A DNA stretch of 64,000 bases from Undaria pinnatifida (Eukaryota > Sar > Phaeophyceae > Laminariales > Alariaceae), in NCBI GenBank assembly GCA_012845835.1, contig JABAKD010000006.1:10350692-10414691 (forward strand). Reading direction: 5' to 3'. Both the position numbers and the translations under genes were made by a program. Position 1 is the first letter of the stretch, and every line of letters starts with the position of its first letter. Under the pieces are notes generated by a model. The model was not told where the DNA came from and ran no database searches. It worked only from the letters and a program-made list of their open reading frames with translations. Below are positions 51,765 through 62,425 of this stretch, in pieces.

Positions 51765-51870
51765 TAGTTTGTTCGGAGACAATCCTGATTGTACAGCTGC
51801 CCTGAGACCACGGACTTGATTCCGTGCAAAGTGAATGAGTGAATGTGCAAACAACAAGGGTTCATGCAAA
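51765..51870 (+). repeat. R5 repeat
   Basis: GAGACCACGGACTTGATTCC, GAATGTGCAAACAACAAG, like 56870-57030 and the reverse of 52530-52650. Confidence 0.6.
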
Positions 51871-52121
51871 TAAGGAGTTGCAGATAGATAGGTGTTCGTG
51901 CGTGTCGTGAGTTCTCGCTATTGTGGTGCCGGTAATATTACGGAGGACGATAGTAAACAGGACCAAATATTGTTAGTAAAAATATATGAATATATAGGTT
52001 TTTGTCTCCACCGTAGATCCTGTTTACTAGGGTCCCCCGTGATAGTCGTAATAGAAGTCTCACATACACATATTCTCATATACAGATATATTATTTTATA
52101 TCTATGTATTATAAAAAAAAA

Positions 52122-52350
52122 TGCACTTCAGCTAGCTGTGAGATCGAAAATTTTGTCGAAACTCATCTTTGCAAGCTGTGTGTGATACTCCGATCGCGCG
52201 TATTACGGGTTGTGTGTCCTCATTAAGGATATAGGTCGGCGACTCCCCTTGCAACTACAGTGTAGCTATCAGGGTCAACAGGGTGATGCTAGCCAGTCTG
52301 TGCGCGGAAACTATAAAACCCGTTTTCGAAGGGTACAAAATCTACATATA
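52122..52350 (+). repeat. Q repeat, A-B-C (C truncated)
   Basis: TGCACTTCAGCTAGCTGTGA through GGAAACTATAAAACCCGTTT, then unrelated sequence. Confidence 0.8.
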
Positions 52351-52529
52351 TATGTTGTCGTTGTTGTTGTCTCACTTTCTTGTAAAAAATCTAGAGTCCG
52401 TGGCCACGCAAAGGTGCTGGAGCCCTGGTAGGAAGATCTGAAAAACCAAACGAAATCAAAATTCGTCCCCCGGGAAATACTACGCTTTCCCGCCTAAAAC
52501 GCACGATACGAAGAAGGCGCACAAGTGAA

Positions 52530-52655
52530 ATGGTTCAATGTGTTGTTGTTGTTGTCCTCACATTAGCTCGCATAATCAAGTCCGTGGTCACAGGGCAGGC
52601 TCCAGTCACTCTGGAGCTGAGGAATAATACCGCAGGGAAAAAACACAAACCAAAG
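52530..52655 (-). repeat. R5 repeat, inverted
   Basis: GTTGTTGTTGTCCTCACATT, CAAGTCCGTGGTCACAGG, CAGTCACTCTGGAGCTGAGG; the reverse of 56920-57015. Confidence 0.7.
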
Positions 52656-53029
52656 GTAGTACACGCATATATATCACAGCCGACGCAATTCATGCCTCCA
52701 CCAGAAACATCTAAAAAATAAAGGTGAAATCGGGAGTCAGCCTACGATGTGCCAGGTCCATACTGGTGCATACGTCTCACTACTCGCGCCTGGAAAAACC
52801 GACTCTACCGCTTGCCACTCAAGAAGGAATGTATACTCATACCCAAGAAGAGAAAAACGGCGGCTTTTTTTGCAAGGACGAATGTTTGTATTATTTTATG
52901 TGTACTTTACACTTTACATTAAACCGATGTTTTCATGGCGTCTACATCCTCAAAAAGCACAACCAGTGTCCGTGCCGCCAATGCATATGCACGTATCACA
53001 CATATCATAGATATCATATATTATAAAAA
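52656..53029. other. No supportable gene; partial R4-like word
   Basis: GTGTACTTTACACTTTACATTAAACCGATGTT (about 52900-52932) resembles the inverted R4 head. Otherwise nothing recognised. Confidence 0.35.
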
Positions 53030-53100
53030 TTAAAATACACTCCAGCTGTGAGATCGATTATTTTGTCGAAACTCATCTTTGCAAGCTGTGTGTGATATAT
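53030..53100 (+). repeat. Q repeat, module A only
   Basis: ATACACTCCAGCTGTGAGAT, CATCTTTGCAAGCTGTGTGT. Confidence 0.75.
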
Positions 53101-53104
53101 GTAT

Positions 53105-54218
53105 TATGTTTTGCAATGTATATATATCTTTCATATAATTAGCGGCGTCAGAAAATAATGGTTAACTACGGTTGTACCTATCGATTGAAGTATTTTGTCT
53201 TACGATCCATGTACACAACAACAACAAACTATGAAGCTTCAACACGTTGTTTACCACACCCAAAGATTGTGTCACATCTTATACCACATCTAACTTCAAA
53301 TCTTCTAGAACAATAGACAATATCAGGCGGGTGATATAAAGGGATGTCTTCATGCTACAACCGTCAGATGTGTCCCCATTAAGGGTATATAGTTTCCGCG
53401 CACATGTTGAAGTTTCTCCCCACCCTTTTGTTCAAACGCCCCACGTACAATCGAAATCGGCCATAGTAATAAACACTTCTACGCAATTGATATCACGTCA
53501 TATCTTTTTTTATCTTTTTCTAACCATCCATGACATAGCTTTCATTCATTTCCCTCCGCCCCCCGCCCCCCCAACGCCCCCTCCTTCCCCACCACCCGCA
53601 CGATCGCCTAGACCTCGTAGCACCACGCGCCTACATATATATATGCGTAATACGCGCGATCGGAGTATCACACACAAGCTTGCAAACATGAGTTTCCAAA
53701 TCTTCGATCTCACAGCTGGAGTATTTCTATATTATATGAGACCTAAACTTCTTGAAAATCCTCCCCCCCCCCCCCCCCCCCCCGAACCCCCCCCCCCCCA
53801 ACGCCCCCTCCTTCTCCACCACCCGCAACATCGCCTAGACCTAGCACCACGCGTGTAGCAAACCCCTACATCTATGCGACATGATCCCCCCCCCCCCCCC
53901 CCCAAGTCCTTCAAAGCTCCCGCCCTCCCCTCACCAGTTCTTCGACTTACAGGATACACTTGAAATATACTGATGCATTTCCTTCCACAGCTGTCAGATT
54001 TTGTCGCCCTCGAAAACGGGCTTTATAGTTTCCGCGCACAGACTGCTTAACATCACCATGTTGGCCCTGATATCTACACTGTAGCTCCAAGGGGAGTCGC
54101 CGACCTATATCCTTAATGAGGACACGCAACCCGTAATACGCGCGATCGGAGCATCACACACAGCTCGCAAAGATGAGTTTCGACAAAAACCTTCGATCTC
54201 ACAGCTGGAGTGTATTTT
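53105..54218 (-). repeat. Full-length Q repeat (reverse)
   Basis: From the 3' end at 53105 (ATAATTAGCGGCGTCAGAAA, ATCGATTGAAGTATTTTGTC, matching 30525-30590) through C-like, E, D and internal A modules (53640-53730), C tracts (53762-53810, 53885-53903), C, B and terminal A at 54218. Confidence 0.8.
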
Positions 54219-54229
54219 CATCTTGATAG

Positions 54230-55080
54230 TATCCCTACCTTCCCCCAAAGCTACTACTGTAGTACCCAACACCTTATTAGGTGAGCTAGATTTTTTGGCC
54301 TGCGGGTGCTCTACCCACAAACGTCCCATGGGGCTGTCTGGAACAAGCAGCACAAACAATCGGCTATCCGACGACACGCACTTTGGATCATTATATTTTA
54401 GCGCAAGAGAGTCCATCTGCGAGGAGTGCAGGGGTCTGGCGTTTCGGTACGGACCCACGCTTTAGTTTGTTGTGCATTCTCTGGTGGTGTGAGACGGACG
54501 CTCGAAGAGCTTTAGGATCAAGTGTGCGCCGCCCGACGCACGATGCAGAACAACGCCAGATCTCATTATTCGATCAATACAGGTGTGTGAGTGTGCCTTT
54601 GCAAGCACATCAAGAGCAGAAGAGAATCACTTCGGAACCGTAGCGTTCGACGTCCACCGCATGCTCCATCATCATGACTTGACAGCATTAACAAACCGAG
54701 CACCAGGCCTGGGCTAGACCTCCGCTGGCTAGCCTCATATACACAGGGAGTACACAGGAACTTGCGTACCAACCCGCAGCCCGCTCTAAAAGTTTCAACT
54801 CGCGCTATTACGATTATTCGTTTCATGCACGTACTGAATTCCACCGATGTCTGGTTTTGTCCCCCTCGATGCGGGTCATACAGTTTCCGTGCGCAGAACA
54901 AGGCTGAACGCGTTAGTCCTGTTGGCCCTGGCATTGGCAGGGGAGCCACCGACCTGTATCCTTCACGAGGGCATATACACACCCCGTAATACGCCCGATC
55001 GAAGTGTCACACACACGCAGCTTGCAAAGCTGAGTTCAGATCGAAATTCCTTTGGTCGATCTCACAGTTAGTAAAGTGTA
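54230..55080 (-). repeat. Qb repeat (reverse), longest copy
   Basis: In reverse: A (TTGCAAGCTGCGTGTGTGTGACACTTCGAT), B (GGTCGGTGGCTCCCCTGCCA), C (GCGCACGGAAACTGTATGAC), then about 550 bp shared with 28440-28980. Frames in this part share a few residues between the two copies (SLxFxARxxICxExRxLAF), probably from DNA similarity. Confidence 0.7.
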
Positions 55081-55189
55081 TTTTCTCTTTTTTTTTTTAA
55101 TATATACTCCGAGTATATAATACGCCATGAATAAGTGTCCGTCAACCATTTTCTCCAACAAGTGGTGAAGCTCCACTAAAAAACGAACC

Positions 55190-55372
55190 GTAAGCTCACC
55201 ACACTTCCACGAATGTTCACACACACGTCGTGTGTCGATAGAAATTCAATTGCGTTCGCAAACCAGCTGGTTTTCTGGCGTGCCCTTCAGTTTCCGTGAT
55301 AGCGTCAGCGCGAGCTGTCGCTACCGGTGGCCCCCGTTACTACTCAAGCAGTGCAAGCTGCCGTTGTATATG
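55190..55372 (+). repeat. U3 repeat, diverged copy
   Basis: AAGCTCACCACACTTCCACG, GTCGTGTGTCGAT, TTGCGTTCGCA, GCAAGCTGCCGTTGTATA. Confidence 0.65.
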
Positions 55373-55787
55373 GATGCGTGAGCATGTCGACTCGACCCGG
55401 CCCTGAGGGTCAGGTTCGGTGGAGATAGCCACCCTGAACGGCATCATTCCGGGTAGTGTGGGACTTGCGCAAGCTCACTCACCAACGAAACCTCCGGTCA
55501 TGAGAAAAAAAAACTTCCGCCGCACTTGGTCCAGTTGCGGTCCACCCTACCCATTCGAGCGTTGGTCGTCGATTGATTGAACCTTCGTATGAAATAATAT
55601 CACGCTTGAGGAGCGTTTGTTGTGGGCGTAGCATGTAATAGCAGTAGCTTGAGCGCTCGACAAACCACGGTCGGGAAAAACCAACCTTTGGCAAAAAATG
55701 TCGCGTGACGGCTGACGGCACTCTTGACGTAGGACGGACAACCGTCGAGGACAGGGTGACGACCGCTTATACTAAAACCAGCATATA
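55373..55787. other. No supportable gene; M3-like end
   Basis: Unique-looking sequence. 55740-55787 may be the left part of the M3 copy that continues after the M1 element. Confidence 0.3.
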
Positions 55788-56039
55788 ACGGTAGAGGCTC
55801 TTCACCACTTTTTTTCCGAGGTTCCCCGCTTTCGAAGGTTAAGACAGCTTAAGACGTGTCCTTCATAGCCCAAAAAAACTGTTTTTGAGAAAAATGAAAC
55901 TGCTAGGTACCGGATGAAAAATCCAATGGCATTGATATGTATACGACGAAAATTATGCCAAACAAATGGCGCTTTCCCTATCAGAAAATATGTTCGCCAA
56001 AAAACGGTATACTTCAATGCTTCTATGGTAGCACGCGTC
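55788..56039 (+). mobile_element. M1 element
   Basis: Decayed left end (CATATAACGGTAGAGGCTCT) and good right end (GGTAGCACGCGTC). Interior CACTTTTTTTCCGAGGTTCC and AAAACTGTTTTTGAGAAAAA. Confidence 0.65.
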
Positions 56040-56330
56040 CAGAGCCATCACACGGTAGGGGTAAGGCCGAAAATCCCTGAGGTCTTCACACGAGGAGAGC
56101 TCAATATCTCACCCGATACTGCATGACTTCGAAGGCATTCGTTCGTACAACCCGACGAAGCTTCTACGCCTTCGTCCTGAAATACGTATGTACTCGTGAA
56201 ATTACTTGATCAGTGACCGACCGGTAGTTCCTAACTTGAAGAGCTCGATCGGCCAGACTGTATACCTTTTTTTGGCGAAAAAATTGCAACTGTTATCGTG
56301 GGATGGCTCTCCATACTAAAGCCAGTATAT
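56040..56330. mobile_element. M3 element
   Basis: GAGCTCAATATCTCACCCG, CATGACTTCGAAGGCATTCG, GACCGACCGGTAGTTCCTAA, shared with 10165-10300 and 10765-10985. Confidence 0.5.
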
Positions 56331-56593
56331 TACGTCGAACGAGGCCTTGACGGAACAAAACATATTATTGATTTGCGCGTTTTTGTGCGCAAACAATAAC
56401 GTGTTGATAGACAATAATACCCACGTGCCGTGCATAGTTGTCTGCAGCGCTTTTAGGGGGGGGGGGTGGAGGTGGTGGTGATGATCGTAGGATTCATTGG
56501 GGAGCAGGGGGTCGGGGGGGACTCAACTGCTTCTTGCCTTACTGAGTCATTTATTTGACCATCGACCACGCATGCCTGATGCATCTCCCTTTA
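56331..56593. other. No supportable gene
   Basis: Contains a G-rich run (56456-56467) and GGAGGTGGTGGTGATGATC. Nothing else recognised. Confidence 0.3.
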
Positions 56594-56856
56594 GAGTCGT
56601 TCTCGATAGCCCCCCCCCAACTTTTCACTTTTCTTTAACGAAATCGCCGGTTTCCAAACCAGCGCCCGGTCGTATCTCCTGAAATACGGTGTCCCTTCGA
56701 CACCCCGACGTCATCGATCAACAGGCCTTTGCACACAAGAAAATGTGTAGATGCTTACTTTTCAGTATTGTATTCTTCCTTGTGTCGAGCAGCCATGAAC
56801 TTTCGTTAAAGAAAATCGCGGGTTTTGGGGGGGGGGGGGGTATCGTAGAAGCAGTC
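56594..56856 (+). mobile_element. M2 element
   Basis: Starts GAGTCGTTCTCGATAGCCCC and ends TATCGTAGAAGCAGTC. Interior nearly identical in order to 58200-58457 (GAAATCGCCGGTTTCCAAAC, GTATCTCCTGAAATACGGTG, CACACAAGAAAAT). Confidence 0.85.
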
Positions 56857-56869
56857 TTTCGAGAGGGAA

Positions 56870-57030
56870 CACCGCGTTTGTTCCTGTACTCCATACAAGT
56901 ACAGGGTTGTTTGTGTTTTTCCCTGGGGTATTCCTTAGCTCCAGAGTGACTGGAGCCTGTCCTGTGACCACGGACTTGATCATGCGAGTTAATGTGCGAA
57001 CAACAACAACAATATAGAGAGACATCTCCA
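56870..57030 (+). repeat. R5 repeat
   Basis: TTCCTTAGCTCCAGAGTGAC, CTGTGACCACGGACTTGATC, TTAATGTGCGAACAACAACA. Confidence 0.7.
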
Positions 57031-57229
57031 GCGACGTGGGTGCTCATGTACGTGTCTTCCGTACGGCACATATTTGTTTTGGTTTGTTTATCTTGTCGCT
57101 TTTCTGTTGCATTGCATTGCTTGGGCCGTCTGTGGCCACTATCTCTTAATGCATTTTAGAATGATAGCGGTTCTTGCGTTCCATCGTTGCACGGGTTCCC
57201 TCTTTGTAACCCTAATAAAAACCCACTAC

Positions 57230-57490
57230 ACGACATACAGTTGCGAGATCGAAGACATCGTCGAAGCTCATCTTCGCAGAACAAAAAAGCTGTGTGTGAT
57301 ACTCCGATCGCGCGTTTTGCTGGGTGTGTGTGCCCTCGTTCAAGATGTTTAGGTCGGCGAATCCCCTTAGAACCACCGTGTTGCGTGTACCAAGGTCAAC
57401 AGCGTGGTGTTAATCAATCCGTGCACAGAAATTGTAAAAACCCGTTGTTGAGCGGGACAAAATCTGACGGCTGTGGAACGCACCAGTTTA
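57230..57490 (+). repeat. Q repeat, A-B-C (diverged)
   Basis: AGTTGCGAGATCGAAGACAT, CCGATCGCGCGTTTTGCTGG, AAGGTCAACAGCGTGGTGTT, GACGGCTGTGGAACGCACCA. Confidence 0.75.
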
Positions 57491-57504
57491 TTATATTATA
57501 AAAA

Positions 57505-59170
57505 TAAGAATACACTCCAGCAGTGAGATCGAAGATTTCGTCGAAACTCAGCTTTGCAAGCACTCCGATCGCGCGTATTACGGGTTGTGTGTCCGTTAAG
57601 GATATAGGTCGGCGACTCCCCTTGCAACTACTACAGTGTAGCTGTCAGGGTCAACAGGGTGATGTTAGTCAGTCTGTGCGCGGAAATTATAAAACCCGTT
57701 CTTGAGGGAGACAGCATCTGACAGCTGTGGAAGGAAATGCATCAGTATATTTCAAGTGTATCCTGTAAATCGTATAGTTTTCAAGGACGTGGGGGCCTGA
57801 TTTTGATCAAAAGGGGGGCGGGAGGGGGGCAGGGGAGAAGGGGGGGGGCAACTCAAAATGTGCGTGGGAACCATAAATCCTTTAAGGGATAAATCTGGCG
57901 GTTTCGGAAGGAATGCACCAGATAATCATGTATATCCTGTACATCGTACAACCAGTGAGGAGAGGGCGGAGTGTTCGAGGGGGTGGGGGGGGGGGGGGGG
58001 GGGGGGGGGGCAAAAGGGTTTTCAACAGCTTTAGGTCTCATAGATGTAGGGGTTTGGTATACGCGTGGTGCTAGGTCAAGGCGATGGTGCGGGTGGTGGG
58101 GAAGGAGGGGGCGTTCGGGTGGGGGGGGGGGGGGGGTGAATTGGAGCAGCGGCATTGATGGCTCTAGACAGATAGTGAGGTGATTTCGATGTTAGGTGGG
58201 AGTCGTTCTACGGTAGCCCGCCCCCAAACAACTTTTCTTTGACGAAATCGCCGGTTCCAAACCAGCTCCCGGTTGTATCTCCTGAAATACGGTGTCCCTC
58301 GACACCCTCCCCGACGCCATCGATCGATAGGCCCTTGCACACAAGAAAAATATATGGATACTTCGTCTTCAATTGTATCCTTCCTTGGGTCGAGAAGCCA
58401 TGAAACGTTCGTTGAACAAAATCGCTGGTTCGGGGGGAGGCTATCGTAGAATCAGTCGTGGGGCGTTTGACAATAGGGAGCGGCGGAAAAAAAGGGGGGG
58501 GTGGGGGTTGCGGGGGGGAAAGGGTTTTTAACAGGTTTAGGTCGTATATAGGTAGGGGCTTTTCGTACGCGTGGTGCTAGGTCTAGGCGATCGTGCGGGT
58601 GGTGGGGAAGAAGGGGGCGTTTGGTGGGGGGGAGGGGAGGGGGGGGGGGGGGGGGGGGGGGGGAGAATTGGAGCTACGTCATGGATGGCTAAAAATATAA
58701 TGACGTGATATCAATTGCGTAGAAGTGTTTATTACTCTGGCCGATTTCGATTTTTGGTGGGTCGTTGGAACAAGAGGAAACGGGGAAACAAAAAGGGGGG
58801 GGGGGGGCGGAAATGAATTGGAGCTACGGCATGGATGGCTAGAAAGATAATGAGGTGATATCGACTGGGTGGGTAGTGTTTACTACTCTGGCAGATTTTG
58901 ATTTTAGGCGGGGCGTTTGAACAAAAGGGGTCGGGGGGGGGCGGGAGGTGGGGGGCGGGCGGGACATTTCAATATGTGCGCGGAAACTATAAACCCTTCA
59001 AGGAGACAAATCTAACGGTTGTAGCAATAGTACATCCCTTTATATCACCTGCCTGGTATTGTTTGCCATTCTAGCAGATTTGATGTTATAGCTTCATAAT
59101 TCGTTATTGTACATGATGGACCGCAAGCTATAATATTTCAATCGATAGCTACAACCAGTTTATTATATAC
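57505..59170 (+). repeat. Full-length Q repeat, interrupted by M2
   Basis: A-B-C (57505-57790), G tract, C' (57858-57975), 26-G run (57985-58010), D, G tract, E (to 58199), M2 insertion, E continuation, further D-G-E-E series with a 25-G run (58639-58663), then the 3' end (GTTATAGCTTCATAATTCGT, ATATTTCAATCGATAG). The longest Q unit here, about 1.4 kb without the insertion. Confidence 0.85.
58200..58457 (+). mobile_element. M2 element nested in Q, with target duplication
   Basis: Starts GAGTCGTTCTACGGTAGCCC and ends GGCTATCGTAGAATCAGTC. The flanks GGTGG and GTGGGGCGTTTG reconstitute the uninterrupted E-module word TTAGGTGGGGCGTTTG with GTGG (or GTGGG) duplicated, showing insertion by transposition with a 4-5 bp target duplication. 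Confidence 0.9.
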
Positions 59171-59400
59171 AATACTTCGAAAAATAGTCGTATAACCGGT
59201 CGGGGGGGGGGGCGGAGTTTTAAGGGGGCGGCGGGGGGCGGGGGGGGGGGGTTCCACCAGTTTTAGGTCGCATAAATGTATACTTCGAAGTAGGAGCTTA
59301 CGATACCGTTGTGCTAGGTCTATCAGTAGGCGATGGTGGGGGTGGAGGGGGGGGGAGGGGGCGGGGGGGGGGGGGATTAATTCGAACCATACAATATATG
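59171..59400 (+). repeat. Q-related G-rich module (C/D)
   Basis: CGTATAACCGGTCGGGGGGG, TTTTAGGTCGCATAAATGTA and GTGCTAGGTCTATCAGTAGG are C-end and D words with G runs at 59200-59250 and 59350-59375. Confidence 0.65.
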
Positions 59401-59454
59401 AATGGGAGGTACTGCAGGTGTGGCTTGAAAGGTAAAGAGGTGATATTCAGATCA

Positions 59455-59726
59455 ACAGTACGGCAGGGAGTACCCCCCTTCATTTTCACCACCCGCAGTC
59501 TGAGTCAATTGCACGAGTGACTCTGTAGCCCACTGCAAAGAACGAGTTATAGGCGATTCGGTTGGCACAGCGCAGCTCACCATCCCTTTGTTTGGGGAAC
59601 AAATCTGCACGAAACCCTATGACCGCGGGAAACAGGGAGGGGGGGGGTCACTCGCACGAGTGACCCCGAGACAACGAAAAAAAAAGCCCCGAACAGGACC
59701 CCCCTGTCGGGCGGTGCTTAATGTTA
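59455..59726. repeat. H1 hairpin block directly adjoining M1
   Basis: GAGTACCCCC, then GTCTGAGTCAATTGCACGAG, and at 59648-59671 GGGGTCACTCG-CA-CGAGTGACCCC, a hairpin with 11-bp arms. It ends where M1 begins (59727), as at 4594 and 5390. Confidence 0.65.
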
Positions 59727-59996
59727 GACGCACGCTACGATGGAGGAAGCACTTTTTGGCTATTTTTTTTTGTCCGAATGACGGGACTCTCCTTGATCTC
59801 ACATCGTCGGAACCGCCGTACTAGGCCATTCTGTTTGCACGGTTCTTGCTGTGTGTGGGCCCATAGGCCGTGGGCTTTTTCAATCCGGTAGCAGTCTTGA
59901 GTTTTTGTCCAAACAGTTTTTTGGGAGAGGTCGTTAAGCTCCTAAATTGAGGAGTAGAATTAGAAAAAAAGTGGTGCACCTCTATCGTAGCTAGCG
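59727..59996 (-). mobile_element. M1 element
   Basis: Left GACGCACGCTACGATGGAGG; right GTGCACCTCTATCGTAGCTAGCG. Reverse M1 interior (GAATGACGGGACTC, GGGAGAGGTCGTTAAGCTCC, AAATTGAGGAGTAG). Confidence 0.85.
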
Positions 59997-60059
59997 TTTT
60001 TTTTGGCGGATTTTGATTTTTGGTGAGGCGGCGGTGGGGGAGGGGGGGGGGGGTTATGC

Positions 60060-60434
60060 CTGCGCACAAGTCTGATGTATGATGTGTATGACTGCATAGA
60101 ATCTACGGAGATGGTAGAGTAGAACGATTGATATGATTGTCGGTCCCAATCTTCGATATGTTCGAGTTGAGCTTCGCAGTTTGTGCATGGCCGTAGTCTT
60201 ATGACCGTTGACCCTCGCATCCCTACGATGCCGGGACGGAGCACGTCGGGTTTTCACCAACCAGGCAGACATTGCCTTGTACCAAGCTCGAAGCGCCCTG
60301 AGGTGTTCGGCGAGTCGCATGAAGGGCGAGCTGCATCCTTCCAAGAACCGCTCGTAAGACGGACGGACTTCGGCATATTCTGTAGCCTAGTTGTTTTCCT
60401 TGCTCATGGATGACAGCGCTAATGAGTTATACTT
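60060..60434. other. Unassigned; possible coding remnant
   Basis: Minus-strand frames (60054-60344; 59960-60244) have protein-like stretches (FMRLAEHLRALRAWYKAMSA; CTNCEAQLEHIEDWD) in different frames, as in a frameshifted gene fragment. No family recognised. Confidence 0.25.
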
Positions 60435-60578
60435 TTGTGTTCTTGGGAGGGGGGAGGGATCTGTACGCGGAAAGTACAAAACTATTTGATTTTTTTTTGG
60501 GGGGGGGCTCTGACGGTTGGCTGAGGAAGGAATGGAATGCAGCAGTTTATCATGTGTATCCTGTGAATCGTTATATGT
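60435..60578 (+). repeat. Q repeat fragment (C' module)
   Basis: TGTACGCGGAAAGTACAAAA, GGGGGGGGGCTCTGACGGTT, GCAGCAGTTTATCATGTGTA. Confidence 0.65.
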
Positions 60579-60799
60579 ACGATGCACGTGGGATTTTGTT
60601 GTATAATATGCATACGTTTTCTTATAATGTTAACGTGAATGAGTGATCGGCGTCGAGGGTCAACATGCAGCACATCGTTGTTGTTTTCCGACACAGGTCG
60701 GACTCGAACCAAACACAACATTTTCGTTCACAACAATCAGAACAATAATGACCAAAAAAATAATCTATAGACTACATAGGTAGCTGTTGCTGTGTGCAT

Positions 60800-61020
60800 G
60801 TGTCTTGTTCTTCGCACTAAAGTGATCTTTCCACCCATCTACATCCAGCACAAGTAATTAATACCGATGTGTCCGTGCCAACGCCATCTGGAGAGACGAG
60901 CTCTTGTGGCCACAAACTTCGAGACAGAGAGACACATTTGCAAACATACACAGCAAGGTGACTTGCCCATTCTTCGTGCGATGCCAACCGCGCACTGAAC
61001 ACTTTCCAAGAAGAACAAAA
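60800..61020 (-). repeat. R4 repeat, inverted
   Basis: CTTGTTCTTCGCACTAAAGT, CACCCATCTACATCCAGCAC, GAGACGAGCTCTTGTGGCCA, like 44940-45165. Confidence 0.7.
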
Positions 61021-61312
61021 AAATGCAAGCCAGCTCAGACCAAGAATAATATTTGCAACAAAGAAATGTAGCACGCGGCCATAAACAATGATCCAGATAA
61101 AATATTGACGGTAACATGTGCTCTGTTCGCCTTCTCCTGCGTGTTAAATTATAGGTGACATCAGTCTATTGCCATCGTCAATGTTCGGTAGCGAATGTAC
61201 AACTCCATGTTAGCACTTGCTGCAGTGCCACAGCAGTAGCACGTAGCCTACAGAGTTGTTCGTCGGTGTGGCAATGCCATCTAATACTCGTAGCGTACTC
61301 GTGGTTCGCGTT

Positions 61313-61558
61313 CTAGAATGAGGGTTCTCGGTAGATCGTGTTTTGGGACTGTTCGATGGTTTTCTGACAGTCCCGCAACTGTCTACAGGCTTTTGGGGCA
61401 TGGCTAACATCGAGACGTCGGTCAAGTAGGGTTTTGGAACCTAGCGGCTCTTTCGACGTCGAGAAAGCAGGCGGAGCACCCCCTCTCCTGCTCACTCTTC
61501 TCAACCGCATCTGAGCGTCTTCCTGTTCATCGGTCGCAGTAAGCTTTAGTTGGGCCAT
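61313..61558 (-). CDS. Unrecognised small minus-strand ORF
   Basis: An 81-codon frame starting MAQLKLTATDEQEDAQMRLR is polar and protein-like, preceded by ACAGGGGCGCTCG on its own strand. No domain, splice site or repeat partner. It may be an exon or chance; the overlapping frame at 61210-61425 is not preferred. Confidence 0.2.
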   Translation of the reverse strand: MAQLKLTATDEQEDAQMRLRRVSRRGGAPPAFSTSKEPLGSKTLLDRRLDVSHAPKACRQLRDCQKTIEQSQNTIYREPSF

Positions 61559-62009
61559 CGAGCGCCCCTGTTCAACCGGAAATACCTGTCTTCTACACCA
61601 TATATGTGATGGTTGAGTTCGTCTCGCAACGACTCTGTGAGCAACCCCTGAAGACCGTCATCGGTCGGCCGCCTGAGAGTGTCCTAGTTTCTCAATACCG
61701 TGGCCACATTCTTCGTGGTGGTTTGGAAATATATCGTATATAATAGCTCTTGCTACCTTTCTGTTTTTATAGGAACTCGAGCAGGGGGATATTTGGAAAT
61801 GGTGAGAAATGTTCCCATGGCACCTGCTGCTGCTGCTGCCGCTGCTGCTGCTTGCTGCTGCTGATGCAGACTAAACCTGCTGCTTGGTATTGTTCCCGAG
61901 GATGGTGCGTGCTTGGCAAAGAAAGAAAAACCCGACCGTTCCTGGGCTTGTTCTTTTTTTTGTCTGAAGAATGTTGGAAGAAAACTACACGACGCATTTA
62001 CCAGTACTA
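61559..62009. other. No supportable gene; CTG microsatellite
   Basis: An interrupted CTG/CCG array at 61824-61866. An acceptor-like TTTCTGTTTTTATAG ends at 61772. No gene called. Confidence 0.4.
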
Positions 62010-62091
62010 ATTAATAGTGCTGCAGCTGTGAGGTCGAGGATTTCGTCGAAGCTCATACTTGCGAGCTGTGTATTTGTGATACTCCGATCGC
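62010..62091 (+). repeat. Q repeat, left part, interrupted by hAT-like element
   Basis: TGCAGCTGTGAGGTCGAGGA, CTCATACTTGCGAGCTGTGT, GATACTCCGATCGC, continuing at 62426. Confidence 0.8.
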
Positions 62092-62425
62092 TAGAGTCGA
62101 GCAATGAGTCAGCACGGCTCTAGTCACCAGCTAGATAGTAGTCGAAGTCATCGCTCGTCGTTTGCCGTAGGTACCGACTATCCGACTTATTATTGGCTTT
62201 CCACACTTGCAGGAAGGGTAATTTAATACGGGATGCATTTTTGTTTTTCGGTGGGCTATCCTTGGCCGACGCGCGCTGATTTGGCTCGCTTCGCTTCGCC
62301 TGGCTTAAGCCGGCAAGTCGGTTGGCCACCACCTGGCTTCGAGAGTCGACTCGCCGACGTAAGTCAGTTAGTTTGCACTTACCGATTCACTATTAGTCTC
62401 GAAATCCTGCTGACTCACAGCTCTA
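62092..62425. mobile_element. M4 short element with 8-bp target duplication (hAT-like)
   Basis: 334 bp starting TAGAGTCGAGCAATGAGTCA and ending CCTGCTGACTCACAGCTCTA. The ends are imperfect inverted repeats (TAGAG..ATGAGTCAGCA against TAGAGCTGTGAGTCAGCAGG). It is flanked by exact CCGATCGC at 62084-62091 and 62426-62433, a sequence that occurs once in intact Q repeats. An 8-bp duplication and TAGAG-type ends are hallmarks of the hAT superfamily. It has no transposase ORF, so it is non-autonomous. Confidence 0.85.
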
